This document shows positions 34,982 to 46,540 of a DNA stretch of 64,000 nucleotides, in pieces. The notes beneath the pieces were generated by a model, which saw only the letters and a program-made list of their open reading frames with translations, searched no databases and had not been told where the DNA came from. The stretch comes from Allium sativum. Lineage: Eukaryota; Streptophyta; Magnoliopsida; Asparagales; Amaryllidaceae. Location of the stretch: the NCBI GenBank assembly GCA_030737875.1, contig CM060922.1, forward strand, positions 303,543,456 to 303,607,455. Direction: 5' to 3'. Within the stretch, counting starts at the first letter, position 1. Each line of letters begins with the position of its first letter. Position numbers and translations under genes: made by a program.

Positions 34982-36837
34982 GTAGTTACCTATGCAAGTA
35001 GATAACTCAAGGATCACGAGAAAATTTCCCTGTCCATGATTTGGAGTTAGTAGCAGTGGTTTATGCTCTTAAGATGTGGAGGCATAATCTTCTTGGAGAA
35101 AAGTTCGAGTTATTCACCGATCATAAGTCTCTTAGGCATCTGTTTTCTTAGAAACATTTGAACCTTCAGCAGCAAAGATGGATGAAATATCTTGCATTTT
35201 TTGATTTCACCATTCAATTTAACTTTGGAAAGGGTAACATCACGACCAACGCTTTTAGTCTAAAATATTTTGTCCATAGTGTGACTACCGAGTGGAGGCA
35301 GTTAGAGTTTCTCTCTAGTTTCAATTTAAAAGCACCATGTGAGGAAGCTCAAGGATTTCTTAGAGCAATGGAGATAAGGCTAGTTTTATTAGAAAGGATC
35401 AAGGGTGGGCAAGACCATAATGACAAGTTGAGGGCGTCAAAGGAAAAAGCTTCTAAGGAAGAATCTTTCCCCCATTTTAGTATATTCTATTGATAGTAGT
35501 GATAGCTTGAGAAGAGATGGCCGGATTTGTGTCCCTAGGAGTATGGATCTTAGGAAAGAGATTCTAGATGAATTCCATAAGTCAAGGATGACCATTCACC
35601 CCGAAGGTGATAAAATATTTAGGAATATGAAGAGGAGTTTCTATTGGGAAGGAATGAAGAGGGATGTGGCGAAGTTTTTTTTCTAAATGTTTGACTTGCG
35701 AAAGGGGAAAGGCGGAACAAGGGAAGCCTAGAGGACTTTTGTTACAGTTGGAGGTTCCTACTTGAAAATAGGAGCACATTTCTATGGATTTTATTGATGG
35801 GACTACTAGGAGTATGAAAGAGAATGAGTCTATTTGGGTGATGGTGGACCGATTAACGAAGAGTGCCCATTTTATACCCATCAAGAAGAACTGGACCGTC
35901 ACCTTGTTAACCCAGTTGTATGTTAAAGAGATTATTCTGCTACATGGTATTCTAACTACTATAGTGAGTGATCAAGATCCATTATTTAATAGCGAATTTT
36001 GGAAGAGTCTTCAAGAAGCATTGGGAATGACCCTATGTTTAAGCACATCCTATCACCTTTAGATAGACGACCAGATAGAGAGAGTTAATAGAGTTTTGGA
36101 GGACCTACTCAGAGCTTGCATAGTTGACTTTGAGAAGCATGGGAGAAGCTCTTACCTTTGGTTGAGTTTTCATAAAATAATAGTTACCAAGCAATGATTG
36201 GTATGGCCCCTTACGAAGCTTTATATGGGCAGCTATGCAAATCGCTAACTTGTTGGTAGGAAACTACCGACAAGGTTTTACTCGGACCAGACCTTATCCA
36301 TGAATCCATAAAGATCATGTCTTTGATTCGACGGAGAATGAAGGTTGCCTAAGACCAACAAAAGTGATATGCAGATAGGTGGGGGAGAGAATTATAATTT
36401 GATGTCGGAGATTTGGTATTTGTCAAGGTCTCTCCTCTTAAGAAGACAGTTCATTTTGGGAAGACTGGGAAGTTAGTTCCCAGATTTGTTGGGCCTTTTA
36501 AGATTTTGGATAGGATTGGGAAGATGGTTTACCAAGTGGATCTTCCCGAGCATTTATCGGGGATCCACAATGTTTTTCATATTTCCCATCTTCACAAATG
36601 CCTTCATGATTCAGTCTACAGACTCAAGCATGATGATATTGAGGACATAGGAAGCTTCGAGTTAGAGTCTAGGATGCTCCGTTCCACCAAAAGGATTGTA
36701 GAGCACGAAATAAACAGACTCTGCAAAAAATCTATTCGACTTGTCTGAGTTCAATGGGGAGGTAACCCTGCCAAGAGCACATAGGAAACTGAGAAGATGA
36801 TTAAATTTACTCATCTAGAGCTTTTCTAGGGTTATTA
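34982..36837 (+). pseudogene. pol: Element B RNase H, integrase and chromodomain remnant
   Basis: It resumes with VVTYAS, then [20 protein letters not shown] and [10 protein letters not shown] (TAG at about 35152), LQQQRWMKYLAFFDFTIQFN and a decayed NITTNAFS in place of NVVADALSR. Integrase: SMDFIDGTTRSMKENESIWV, VDRLTKSAHFIPI, TIVSDQDPLFNSEFWKSLQE; then YHL followed by TAG where YHPQTDG is expected. The GPF part is open at 36413-36748 (RFVGPFKILDRIGKMVYQVD, IHNVFHISHLHKCLHD, RIVEHEINRL), and the tail decays to about 36837. It is inactive through multiple stops. Confidence 0.87.
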
Positions 36838-37140
36838 TTTTCCCCTAATTTATCTTTTTAGTTGCATCATGGTTTCTAGATTGGATGGTAGGATATGGAT
36901 GTGACACGAATGCACTACGTACTCATGTAGAATTAAATGCACGTTAGGTTGTTTTGCATACATATTGCATCACTTATTACACTTACACTCTAGGAATGAG
37001 CTGCTATAGCAAGTCTGAAGTTCATAATCACTATGAGTTATGGATGTTTATAGATGTTTTCAAAGTAACATGGGTGTACAACATGGTTGTATAAAGAAAG
37101 TTGTGTTTTTTACCCTTCAGAAAAATTTGGGACGAAATCT

Positions 37141-37158
37141 AAAATAAGGGTGGGAGAA
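37141..37158 (+). other. Polypurine tract of B
   Basis: AAAATAAGGGTGGGAGAA directly precedes the TGTAGCACCCCG start of the 3' LTR. Confidence 0.7.
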
Positions 37159-37419
37159 TGTAGCACCCCGTAAAATATACTTAATTTCGACATAATTTAA
37201 TTTAATTCAAAAATAAATAGTAATAAATTAATAGTATATTAAAAGGTTGAAAATGGAATTTTGGACAATTGAGAATTAATAAGGGTGGGAGTATATACCG
37301 CCCTTCAGTAGGGAAGCTTAGTGAGGGATGTTTTAAGTAAAGGCCTATTATAATATAAATCAAATTGATTGTTTAGATTTAATCAAACTAATCTAATGGT
37401 TCATACACGGGATGACAAC

Positions 37420-37428
37420 TATAAATAG
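37420..37428 (+). promoter_or_regulatory. LTR TATA box (B 3' LTR)
   Basis: TATAAATAG lies about 260 bp into the LTR, just before CAAACCCTCATTC, where transcription would begin. Confidence 0.6.
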
Positions 37429-38587
37429 ACCCTCAAACCCTCATTCTAAACCCTACAACCATTTCTCTCAACGCCACCATTATGCCATTCTTCTGCCTCT
37501 AATTCCAGAAGGCGTAAAGGATTTAGGTTTTTTCTATTTCTCTAAATCTATTCTATCTTCTCTATCATATTCTAACATTAGATTTAAGATTTATCTGGAA
37601 TTTAGATTCATACATATATATAAGATTCTAATGGCGATTCTTATATGTGTATATATATATATTGAGATTTAAAAGGATTGAAGCATACGTTCGTTCTCAA
37701 AGGCCAAATTAAATTTTTGTTATATTTTATCTTGTTATTACTCATCCTAGTAGCTCTGTGAGTGGAATCCATCTGAGTTACTACTTTCCATATTTGATAG
37801 TTATAGATTTGGACTATTGTGCCTTGGAGGATATGGGATATACGAAAAGAAAACATGATTAAACCCCTCAAATCCTCCGTTTATTTTATTGTTCGTAGAA
37901 AGTTCAATTTAGTTATATTCGGGTTTTGGGTTATTGTAACAATAAAAGGAAAACATGATTCTTATTATATAACTTTCCATTTTTTTATTTCCTTTTTGTT
38001 TTATTTTCATGTAAATTCATATGGTTGATTTTTGGAAAAAGATTAAGATTTGTATAACTTTGTAAATTTAATAAGCTTAAATCTCTAATTTTCAAAATAG
38101 AGAATTTGAACGCATTATTGCAATATATCTAAATATTAAGGTTCTGTGTATAAACAAACATAAGAAGAGGAATCTATTCAAAATAGGAATAATAAGCATA
38201 AATATTTGATGCTATGTTTATTTTTTATTGTTGCAATAATCGAATCAAAACGTGGGTTGTAAGTTTATATGTTGTTGTGATGTTTTTCCTATTTCATTAT
38301 CAAATATTAATATGTACATTTACGATGTGGTTTGGAAAACTATGGGAAAATGACTTGTACACCTTTAAAAATTTAATAGGGATTGACATTTCAAAAACGT
38401 TGTAAGGATGCTAATCTCATTCACTTAATTTACATTTATATTTATATATTTATATATAACGTAATCAACGTATATTAATATGTATCAAGTGTGCAATAAA
38501 TACGATTAAATTAGGAATGGAATTCGAATATCCCTATAGGAATTTGTATGTTTGTATGTGTGAGTTAATGGCTTAATTAATATTAAT

Positions 38588-38812
38588 GACACATGGACAT
38601 GAGGTTAACCTTTATGTGTAGTAGAACTCTGCCCAGAACCGACCGACATATCCAGTGTCTACAAGTAAATCTGGTTAATGTGAGAGATTTAGGTGCAATA
38701 GGCCATCATAATTAGTACGCTCTGATGCGAGGTTAGGCCTAATTTGTAGTAGAAGCCTGCCTGAAACCGCTTGGTAAATCCAGCATCTACAAGTGGTAGG
38801 CCTAATGTGAGA
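38588..38812 (+). other. Tandem covarying hairpins in B 3' LTR
   Basis: Copy 2 has outer stem TTAGGCCTA (38733-38741) facing TAGGCCTAA (38797-38805), nine pairs, and inner stem TTGTAG (38744-38749) facing CTACAA (38787-38792). The loop holds AAGCCTGCCTGAAACCGC and AAATCCAGC. Copy 1 (38588-38690) pairs TTAACC with GGTTAA and has the loop CTGCCCAGAACCGACCGACA. Confidence 0.78.
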
Positions 38813-39262
38813 TGTCTAGTGTGCATATATATATATATATAGTGTGGAGCAGGCCTACCTTAGGAAAAAGGTATTAAGTGGCTAACCTATCTCTTGTTAG
38901 GTATTAAGTGGTTAGGACTAGGTTCGTTCCTAAGGTTCACTCCTTGGTTCAGAACCCAAGTCATTGGGCCTGCCCTTCGAGAATTAAATGGTTTTTGAGT
39001 CCTCCTTTTTCCTATAAGAAATGGACTTGGTAGACGATAACGTGTGTAGGATTGTTCTCCAAGTAACGTATGCTTCTTATCTAGGGGCTATAGAGGGCTG
39101 ACCTAGGGACGAATTACGTATACATGGCCTAAGGAACCACCGTCCAAGAGAAGTATTAAGTGGCTAGGATTTCACCCATAGGAACATCTAAATTGTAACA
39201 AGAGGGTTCGCCAGGGGGATTCTTCTTATAATAAGCCGTGTTCTTAACCTAAATCCTAGTAG

Positions 39263-39267
39263 TAAGT
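39263..39267. repeat. Target-site duplication of solo LTR E (left), TAAGT
   Basis: TAAGT is repeated at 42024-42028, right outside the LTR ends. Confidence 0.9.
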
Positions 39268-42023
39268 TGTAACACCCCACCTCTGCTAGGGTCACTCACA
39301 AAGGGAATGCACTAGTTTTGGTGGAGTATTATCTAGGTAAACATACACAGAGATATCACAAGGCAGAACATAAATAAAGCAGAGGTAGAAATTAAAAACC
39401 AAATTTTTATTGCTTTCAAGAAAAGAGTCAAAACCTCATATATCCAAGGTACAAATTATTCCATTACATCAAGTTCCAAATAAAGAAGCATAAACTTAAG
39501 ATAACAAAAGTAAATTATTCCCCATAAATAGCAGAAGTGCAGCCATAGCATAGCTCAAGACCAAACCGTACATGAGCTGACAGAAAGCAAGCTAAATCCA
39601 AGCTAGGAGCTAGTGTTTCCTCCCTGAGAACCTGGTTGGGGGGGGAGGGAACGAAAGAAAAAGAGGCGAAAGAAAAGGGTCAGTCATAAGACTGGTAAGC
39701 CCAAGTGACTTTCAGTATAAAAACTAGTAAAGGTAACATGACATGTGAAAACTGGAATTAAACATAAGGATGATAACAGGACTGGTATGATAATTAAGAT
39801 AACAAGATAAGTCAAGTCTAGCATCGCATATTCAAGATTCGCTGCACCCACTGTACTAGTATCTTAACCCATGTCAAGTATTAACCATGAAATGATCCCT
39901 TGGCCCAATATCATGAAGAGACCCATTACGGGGTCCTACGGTACTATCTATTAATCGATCGACTCCCTACAAGTTCTAGCTCGTCCTGTGTCTGTGTCAC
40001 ACAGCCCAATCACGAAATGTAGTCACCTGTGCTAGGTCCACCCTAGGGTGTATCAAGCCCTAGGGTGCCAACCACCGACATGAATCAAGCACGCACAGTG
40101 TAAACCTACGGGTGCCCAATGCCTGCTTTTTCAACTCCGGACTACGTGCACGACGATAGTCCGCCTGAACCTACAATGGCGCACCTACTCAGCCGTCGTT
40201 CTGGTCACTTACAATCAGCCCAGTATTCGTGCCCTACCCTGCCTAGTCCCAGGGTATCGTGATACATCTAAGTGGGTTACTGCTGAAAAGGACCGCATAA
40301 CTAGGGTTTCTAATGGGTTAAGTGTTGTCATTCAAATTCGTGACTTAACCCTATCCAAATCATGTATCAAGTTGGTTAAGTGTGTTCAAGCGGTTCATGA
40401 CTTAACCCTATCAAATCATCGTGTCAAATTGGTTAAGTATATTCAAGTGGTTCATGACTTAACCCTGTCATGTGGCATTAATTCATTAATGCACCCCAAC
40501 CTCTCACATTAGACTAGTTGTTGTGGTCACTGGATTTGCCTGGCGGTTCCGGGCAGATTTACACCACAACATAGTCTAACCTCGGGTTTTACGTGCGATA
40601 TGACCAACTACCCACATTGGGTCCTATTGTTTGCAGTCACTGGATTTGCCGAGCGGTTCCGGGAAGATTTACACTGCAAACTCAACCCAACCTCGAGTTG
40701 GCCATTTTCAAATTCATCTTAGTGTCATGTCCACGTTCAAGTTCAAATTTCGTGTCAAAATTCATGTCGAGTTTCATGTCAGGTTTCATGTAAATTTCAT
40801 GTCAAGTTCTTGTCCATATATAGGTTCAAGTTATAACAACGTTCATGTTCAAGTTCAAAGCCAATTCATGTTTTACCTAACCTACCCAAATCGTATTCCC
40901 ATCGCACGTGAACTCGAATCGATACAAGTAAATTCAATTAGGGAGTAACATAAAAGGGACGGGTATAAGGTGGAAAAAATGATTACTAGCATAGCATGGT
41001 ATAACTTGAGATAAATGATTACAACATTACTGGCATATGGAGTATCGGCCTCAAACATCAAGATTCCAAATCTAGCAAAATAAGGTACTAGTCATGATAA
41101 TAGTTGACATAAGGTGATAGTCATAAACTTGTGACTAATAACAGATTCAACATTGCAGGCATGATATTATGAGGGGTTTTTCTTTTTGATTTACAACATG
41201 AATAGGCCCCAAATCAATGTCATAGTAATATACCCAAAAGTCAAGATCCAAGATGAACAAGAATGGGTGTGAAACAGTCATCATACACAGGTCTAATTTC
41301 AATTTACAACACATTCATATTACATTTATAGTTTAAATATAAAAGTAACCGGGGCTTATAGATCGTGGTTCGAGAATTAGAAAAAGAAATTCGATGTTGA
41401 ATCTTTATGTGCTTAGTCGAGTCCTAACAGAAATCCCCAAATCAACAAATCTCTCAACGTAGTTTCGGTGTAGAAGAAGTAGTCCCTTTCTCTAACTTTT
41501 CAACCAGAATTTTGAGCAACATAAGGTCAGAGAGAATTTTGTGTAGAGAGACTAGTGTTAGGGGCTGTTTATATAAGGTCAGGCCAACGAATGTAGACGG
41601 AAACGAGGCCAGAAACATCAAAACGAACTCAGACTCAAAAATGGGTTCTGTCACCAGGTCGACCCCCAGGTCGACACCCAAGTCGACACTATGGTCGACC
41701 TGGTCCTGGGCAGGTTGACTCTATGATCGACCCCCAGGTCGACTTGGTCCTGGGCGGGAAATTTCCCACCCAATCTGTTTTATGGTTTGAATTCGAAATT
41801 TGAATTCGAATTCTGAGCTGTTTTGAACTTGAAATTTTCTGAAAACTTTGAAAGGTCATAACTTGGTCATATGGACTCCGATTTTCGAAAACTCGGACTC
41901 ATTTCCAAGCAGAATTTCGAGACGAACGCAATGAAATAACCCGTTGCTCTTGATTCTTATTTTAAAAATTAATTCTGCCTTGATTTATAGTTATAACACG
42001 TTATCAAAATACGGGTTGTTACA
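39268..42023 (-). mobile_element. Element E: solo LTR of a chromovirus (2756 bp)
   Basis: A single LTR with TGTAAC/GTTACA ends and a TAAGT duplication has no internal region, so it is the product of LTR-LTR recombination. The hairpin motifs, the TATA box (TATATAAA on the minus strand, about 41567-41575) and the GTCGAC cluster (41657-41745) all read on the minus strand. The sense-end stretch (CATTCCCTTTGTGAGTGAC near 39288-39310) and a poly-C/G run (about 39638-39648) match the end of C's LTR, so E is related to C. TTCATGTCAAG/GTTCAAGTT repeats lie at about 40730-40865. Confidence 0.92.
40501..40695 (-). other. Tandem covarying hairpins in solo LTR E
   Basis: Given on the plus strand, hairpin 1 pairs TTAGACTA (40509-40516) with TAGTCTAA (40572-40579), and GTTGTGGT (40520-40527) with ACCACAAC (40563-40570). 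Hairpin 2 pairs TTGGGT (40617-40622) with ACCCAA (40685-40690), and GTTTGCAGT (40629-40637) with ACTGCAAAC (40673-40681). All four stems are perfect although the two hairpins differ at most stem positions. The loops share GGATTTGCC...CGGTTCCGGG. Confidence 0.85.
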
Positions 42024-42028
42024 TAAGT
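42024..42028. repeat. Target-site duplication of solo LTR E (right), TAAGT
   Basis: It is identical to 39263-39267. Confidence 0.9.
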
Positions 42029-42753
42029 AGTTGTTAATACTTATCTCCCTATAGAAGAGTTATCATTTATAACAATTAATGTTAGAATGGGGTCTTGGCT
42101 TGAGGTCCTCCATTGGATATTAACTGACTAGAGGGATGTCCGTCATAAATAAATATGGTATAAGTGTCATAGGAGTGCCCGGCCTTGAATTAGCTTTGGG
42201 GTATTAAGTGACTTCTAGAATGTCTGCCTCATATGTTCGCCTTGTGTGTTTGTTTCGAAGACATAACTTGAAAAGTTTACATCTGCCAAATATAGGAAAT
42301 AACCTTCTTAGCTTATTTGCATTTCATTCACCAGAAATTTATGTTCATACCTTCCTCCTCTTAACATTAACATGACAATAGGTGAGAAAAGTGATTAAGG
42401 ATAGAGAACGATCTCTTGGAGGAGGAGCCTCTTGAAGATTTAATTATTATGGTATTGCTTATTTACGATTATTGCTATGTAATTGGGATGAATGATGATG
42501 TACTTTGAAGTTTGAAACACGTTGTAATTATGAACCATAGTTTTTAATAATTGGTACATTTACATTTATGCTATTATATTTTTTCCCATTCGCTATGCGA
42601 GTTTCTGATTTCGTTCTAGATTGCTCTATATACCTGTTTAAGTTAATCCTTATAGGAACAGATGATCCGTTTAGAGTGGCTCTAAGTTCAATGGGCCTTT
42701 CCTAGGTCAGAATTCAGGCCCATTCCGGGTGGGTTGTTACATATCTAGGGTTT

Positions 42754-42761
42754 ATGTGAGG
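42754..42761. repeat. 8-bp target-site duplication of MITE (left), ATGTGAGG
   Basis: It is identical to 43287-43294. Eight bases is the hAT superfamily length. Confidence 0.88.
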
Positions 42762-43286
42762 CTGTGCAGTTAAAGCGCTTAGCGGTTCTTTAGCGGTGGA
42801 GGTGCAAAAAGGTGTAGCGGGGATAAAGCGGGGAAATAATGGGATGTAGAGGAGACAAAAAAAGGTTTATTAGATGTAAAATCAAATATCTGAAAATTAA
42901 ATTAATCATCTCTCTTACATTATATATGTACAAGAAACTAATATTAATCAGTCTTAAATAACAAAATCATGCAATATCATAGTTATGCATGATAAATTTG
43001 ATGAGTTTAATTGATTTTTACCATATATTATGCACTTATGCGTTAAATTTAGCCCTTTACGCTAACTTTAATGAATTTTTTAAAAAGCGCACTAGTCAAT
43101 ATATATATTAATATTGCAAAAGCGCACGCTAAAATGGCATTTATTTAGCGGATGCCACGGAAAATAGCAAGGCTAAAAGCGGATCTACGGTTCATCAACT
43201 CTAAATTGAAATAGCATAGTGGTTGAAGAGCGCTATGGGCTATAGCGGGGATATTGTTGGGCTTTAGTGGGGCTTTAACTGCATAG
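42762..43286. mobile_element. hAT-type MITE, 525 bp
   Basis: The terminal inverted repeats are CTGTGCAGTTAAAGC (left) and GCTTTAACTGCATAG (right, complementary with one mismatch). Identical 8-bp ATGTGAGG duplications flank it. No coding capacity is visible. The interior holds repeated AGCGG/AGCGGGG motifs near both ends and AT-rich sequence in the middle. Short length, hAT-type ends and an 8-bp duplication define a non-autonomous hAT element. Confidence 0.88.
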
Positions 43287-43294
43287 ATGTGAGG
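43287..43294. repeat. 8-bp target-site duplication of MITE (right), ATGTGAGG
   Basis: It is identical to 42754-42761. Confidence 0.88.
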
Positions 43295-43557
43295 GCATGC
43301 CTAGAGATGGGATAATAAAAGTTCCAAAAAGCATATAAAGCAACCACCTATCTAAGGGAAGTATTAAGTGGCCAGGTGTTCACCCGTAATGCTAATTAAA
43401 TAGTAATGCAGGGGTCCACCAAAGGGGTCATAAATGGAGATGTGTCTCTATCATCACCCATATTAAGTGGCATATTATTATTTCTCGCATTACAATCGAG
43501 AGGATATCTAACAAAGTTAATCGAGGTTTTAAGTGACTAGGATCCCCCGTAGGGTAC

Positions 43558-46540
43558 TGTAAAAACCCGAAAATTCGAACACTTAATCTTTGAATATAAA
43601 AACCATATGGAATATTGTTGAATGTTATAAATATGATTTTATAACCCTGCTCAATATTATTCAATTAATAGTTAATGATAGTAAACTTGTTTTGGAAAAA
43701 TGTATAAAAATATTTTTTCTTTGGAAAAATATTGATAAAATGATCAAAAATCCTTTTATCAATTAACAACTTTTTAACCATCATAAGTTGCATAAATTTT
43801 TTTTACGTGCATGTGTCTTGTTATGAGAACGTTAATAAGAAATAAAATTATTTATATTTACGGCTAACTATATCGATGATGTCATCATTTTAAAAAATGA
43901 GCATTTAAGGAAAAGTTTTTTATTTTGTATATTTAAATAATTAAATAAGTGATTTATAATTAAAATATTTGTATTTTAATTAGTTAAATAAGATAAGGAA
44001 TTTTTTTTCCAAGTTTGGTTTACTTAAATAAATAAGCGGATAAAAGATTGAAAATATGACCTAGATCTAGTTATTGGATTTTCGACCGTTTATCAAACGA
44101 AAGTTGTTTCAGGTCATTGCAACGTTGGATGATACATACATACACATGCATATTATGTAAGTATCCAATTATAAATATATTAATAATTACTCACATCAAG
44201 GGAGTAGAATATATCCTTAGTTTATGCATATAAGCTCCTTATATATATATATAATGAATGTTAACTTCTTAAGTCTTGAATAAGCAAACTTACCATCATC
44301 TTACCCATCTTTCACATCACCTTACACTCGCCTATCAGATCACCTTATACACCTCTCACATCACTAATTAATGACAATAGGGTTTAGAGACATTCTAGTA
44401 TTTTTCCATTCACATTCCAACTTTAGGAAATTGATAATAAAAATTCTTTAGCAAAAAATGAATTTTTTTTTAATGGCTTCTCTTCTTCTTCCTCTTCCTT
44501 ACTAACATTCTCAAACTACACTCAAACTTAACCAAAATTTGCCAAATGCCTTAGAACACCATTAGGACATGGTTTAACATCAAAGAAGTTAAAGAATGGA
44601 CGAGGAAGGAGGGTATGGAGAGGCTGAGATTACGAAGGAAGAAGAATAGGAGGAATGCAAGGAAAGAGGTCTCTAACTTGAATCTAGGCTTTGGATTTTA
44701 AATCTTAGTTGTTGTTCTGTTAAAGGTGAGTTTACATCTCACTTAGAATATAAATTATAAGTCATACTTGCATGTGTTTGGTGATGATAAAGTTGTTTGA
44801 ATTGTTGTTAACTTATGTTAAAACACTGACTTGAATTATTACTTTAAAGTAAGCGACATATGTGATCTATGTTAATCGGTTTGAATTAACTTGAATGAAA
44901 TTGGGAATGCTCTTGAATAGACTTGTATGATAAGTAGATGGCCTTGAAAGAAAGCAAATGAGGTTTAGTTGGCGACAGACTTGAATTGAAAATCCATAAT
45001 ATATAAGAAACTGATTTAACCTTGGCTTTAATAAGCCGATCAGTAAATCCGATTTTTGTGTTTTTGAGATTCGAAAGTGGGTGTTTAACCAAGGAGATGT
45101 TCAGGATCAACCAGTATCCTGGCTCACCTGGCCCTTTCTTGAGCGAGGAATAGATAAGGTTTAAAATGTCAGAAACGAGTTATGTGTATGAATAATGATA
45201 AAACATTAGTTATGAATTTAATTACGGTTAACGTAATTAAATTGACTATATTCTTAGTGACACATGTTAGTAGAATCAAACAACATTCTGCTATTATAAT
45301 AATATGAACATTTTTTTATATGCCAGTTGATTAGTATAAATCAACATTTCGTTATTTAGTAATTGTCATTTATTGTTGGTTATTATATGATTGGTTGTAC
45401 TGATTGCGCTCAACCACTTTATGTTATATGTTTCTATTTAACATTGGGTTTGGTAGAAAATATTTATACGCTAGCACCTTGTGATTTATTTCACAATTTT
45501 ACCGTAAGGTGTTTAACAATTATATTTGATTCACTTAATTTGTGAAGTTAATTTAAATGAATTATATTTTAAAATTGTTTTCATAAAACAGTATGAAATG
45601 AAATGTTTAATTTCGAAGAAGTAGAAGATATTCGGAAATAAATATTATAAGTATGACAAATGGTTTATAAAAAGTGTTTTATAAGTGAAGAGAATTTCAA
45701 CGACTTAGATCTCGATATTTAAATGATACTTGAAAATAACAACACTATGATTTAAAGATATTTGTTATTATTAATATGAAATGATTCATCACTTCAGGAT
45801 ACCAAATTATTTGTTGTGTTATCAGATATTTGGGTAACCCGTGACTAGACATTGTGTATGGGGTTATAGGGCCCATGATGGTGGTCTGCTATGGAAAGTT
45901 GTAGATACAGTATTATTTATTTATGGAGGTGGCTAATACACAGTGGCCTTGTTATCGGGAGGAACCTCTTAATCTAGTTGCATATATGTTGATATGATTC
46001 TATTGTAGATATTTTGAGATTTTCATAAGTGGTTGTTTTTAAATCCCGAAGTGAAGTATGATTTGATATAAAATGGTATATCTTATTTCAATAATTTGAA
46101 ATAAAACTGGGTTTCTAAGACTAAAGAGATTATTTTCAAAAGGAACATATTTTGACAATAACAAAGTAGTAGATTTGATAAATTCGAGTTTGAAGATTAA
46201 CCCTAAAGGGTAGTTTTGGATTTGCATATTGTTTGTGCATCGTCGTCACAATGAGTCGTATTTGCGAATAGCAAAACTACGTTGGTTTGATTCTGTATCT
46301 AATCGCGTACCCAATTAGATAGGCATAGGCAGTCACAACTGGTAGTGCTGTAACTTCGAAAATAACATAACCCTTTTAGTAATTCATGTTTGTTATTTAT
46401 CTTGTGATATAGTATCTTTCCTGCTTACTATATTATTTCACGTTTGACTTGTTTTTGAGTTTCAAGAGTGGCTATTGCTAGCTATCTCATCCGAGTTATA
46501 CAACTGTAGATTATTTATTTAAGTTTCTTATATTATAGCC
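43558..46540 (+). repeat. LTR-like sequence G, right end not found
   Basis: It starts TGTAAAAACCCGAAAATTCG exactly where the H LTR match stops, as an inserted LTR would. It contains a CT-rich leader (44470-44500), a GGTGAGT donor-like site (about 44725), and a stretch resembling the middle of gypsy LTRs (GGGTAACCCGTGACTAGAC, 45830-45950). No internal region, primer site or matching end is seen. The right limit is where the sequence character changes. No gene is visible. Confidence 0.35.

Larger units (their letters stand above)
18509..42741 (+). mobile_element. Element B: 5'-deleted chromovirus, split by D and E
   Basis: The 5' LTR, gag, protease and most of RT are absent. What remains runs from the RT end (18509) through RNase H, integrase and chromodomain tail (to about 36837), a purine tract and a 3' LTR ending in GTTACA at 42741. 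Element D interrupts RNase H at a GTAGA duplication, and solo LTR E interrupts the 3' LTR at TAAGT. The five bases after the 3' LTR are TATCT. The partner duplication would lie beyond the lost 5' end. The Tekay/Del-like call rests on the GPF motif and tail. Confidence 0.85.
37159..42741 (+). repeat. Element B 3' LTR (about 2.8 kb without the E insertion)
   Basis: It runs from TGTAGCACCCCG to GGGTTGTTACA and is interrupted at 39268-42023 by solo LTR E. The TATA box is at 37420-37428 (TATAAATAG), followed by a CT-rich leader. The hairpin pair is at 38588-38812, and TTAAGTGG repeats lie at 38872-39170. The tail after E runs 42029-42741. Confidence 0.88.
42742..43557 (+). repeat. Element H: second LTR piece (3' LTR remnant)
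   Basis: Outside the MITE, 42742-42761 plus 43295-43552 match 2325-2361 plus 18249-18490 at roughly 85% by eye. It begins right at the end of B's 3' LTR (TATCTAGGG...), so B inserted in this LTR. It lacks element A and shows the uninterrupted A target (GGGATAATAA). It is cut at about 43557 by LTR-like sequence G. Confidence 0.65.

Noticed and set aside
37412..38405. Small plus-strand frames in the B LTR (60-90 codons)
   Set aside because: They lie in an AT-rich LTR, have no coding character or family pattern, and are not kept in related LTRs.
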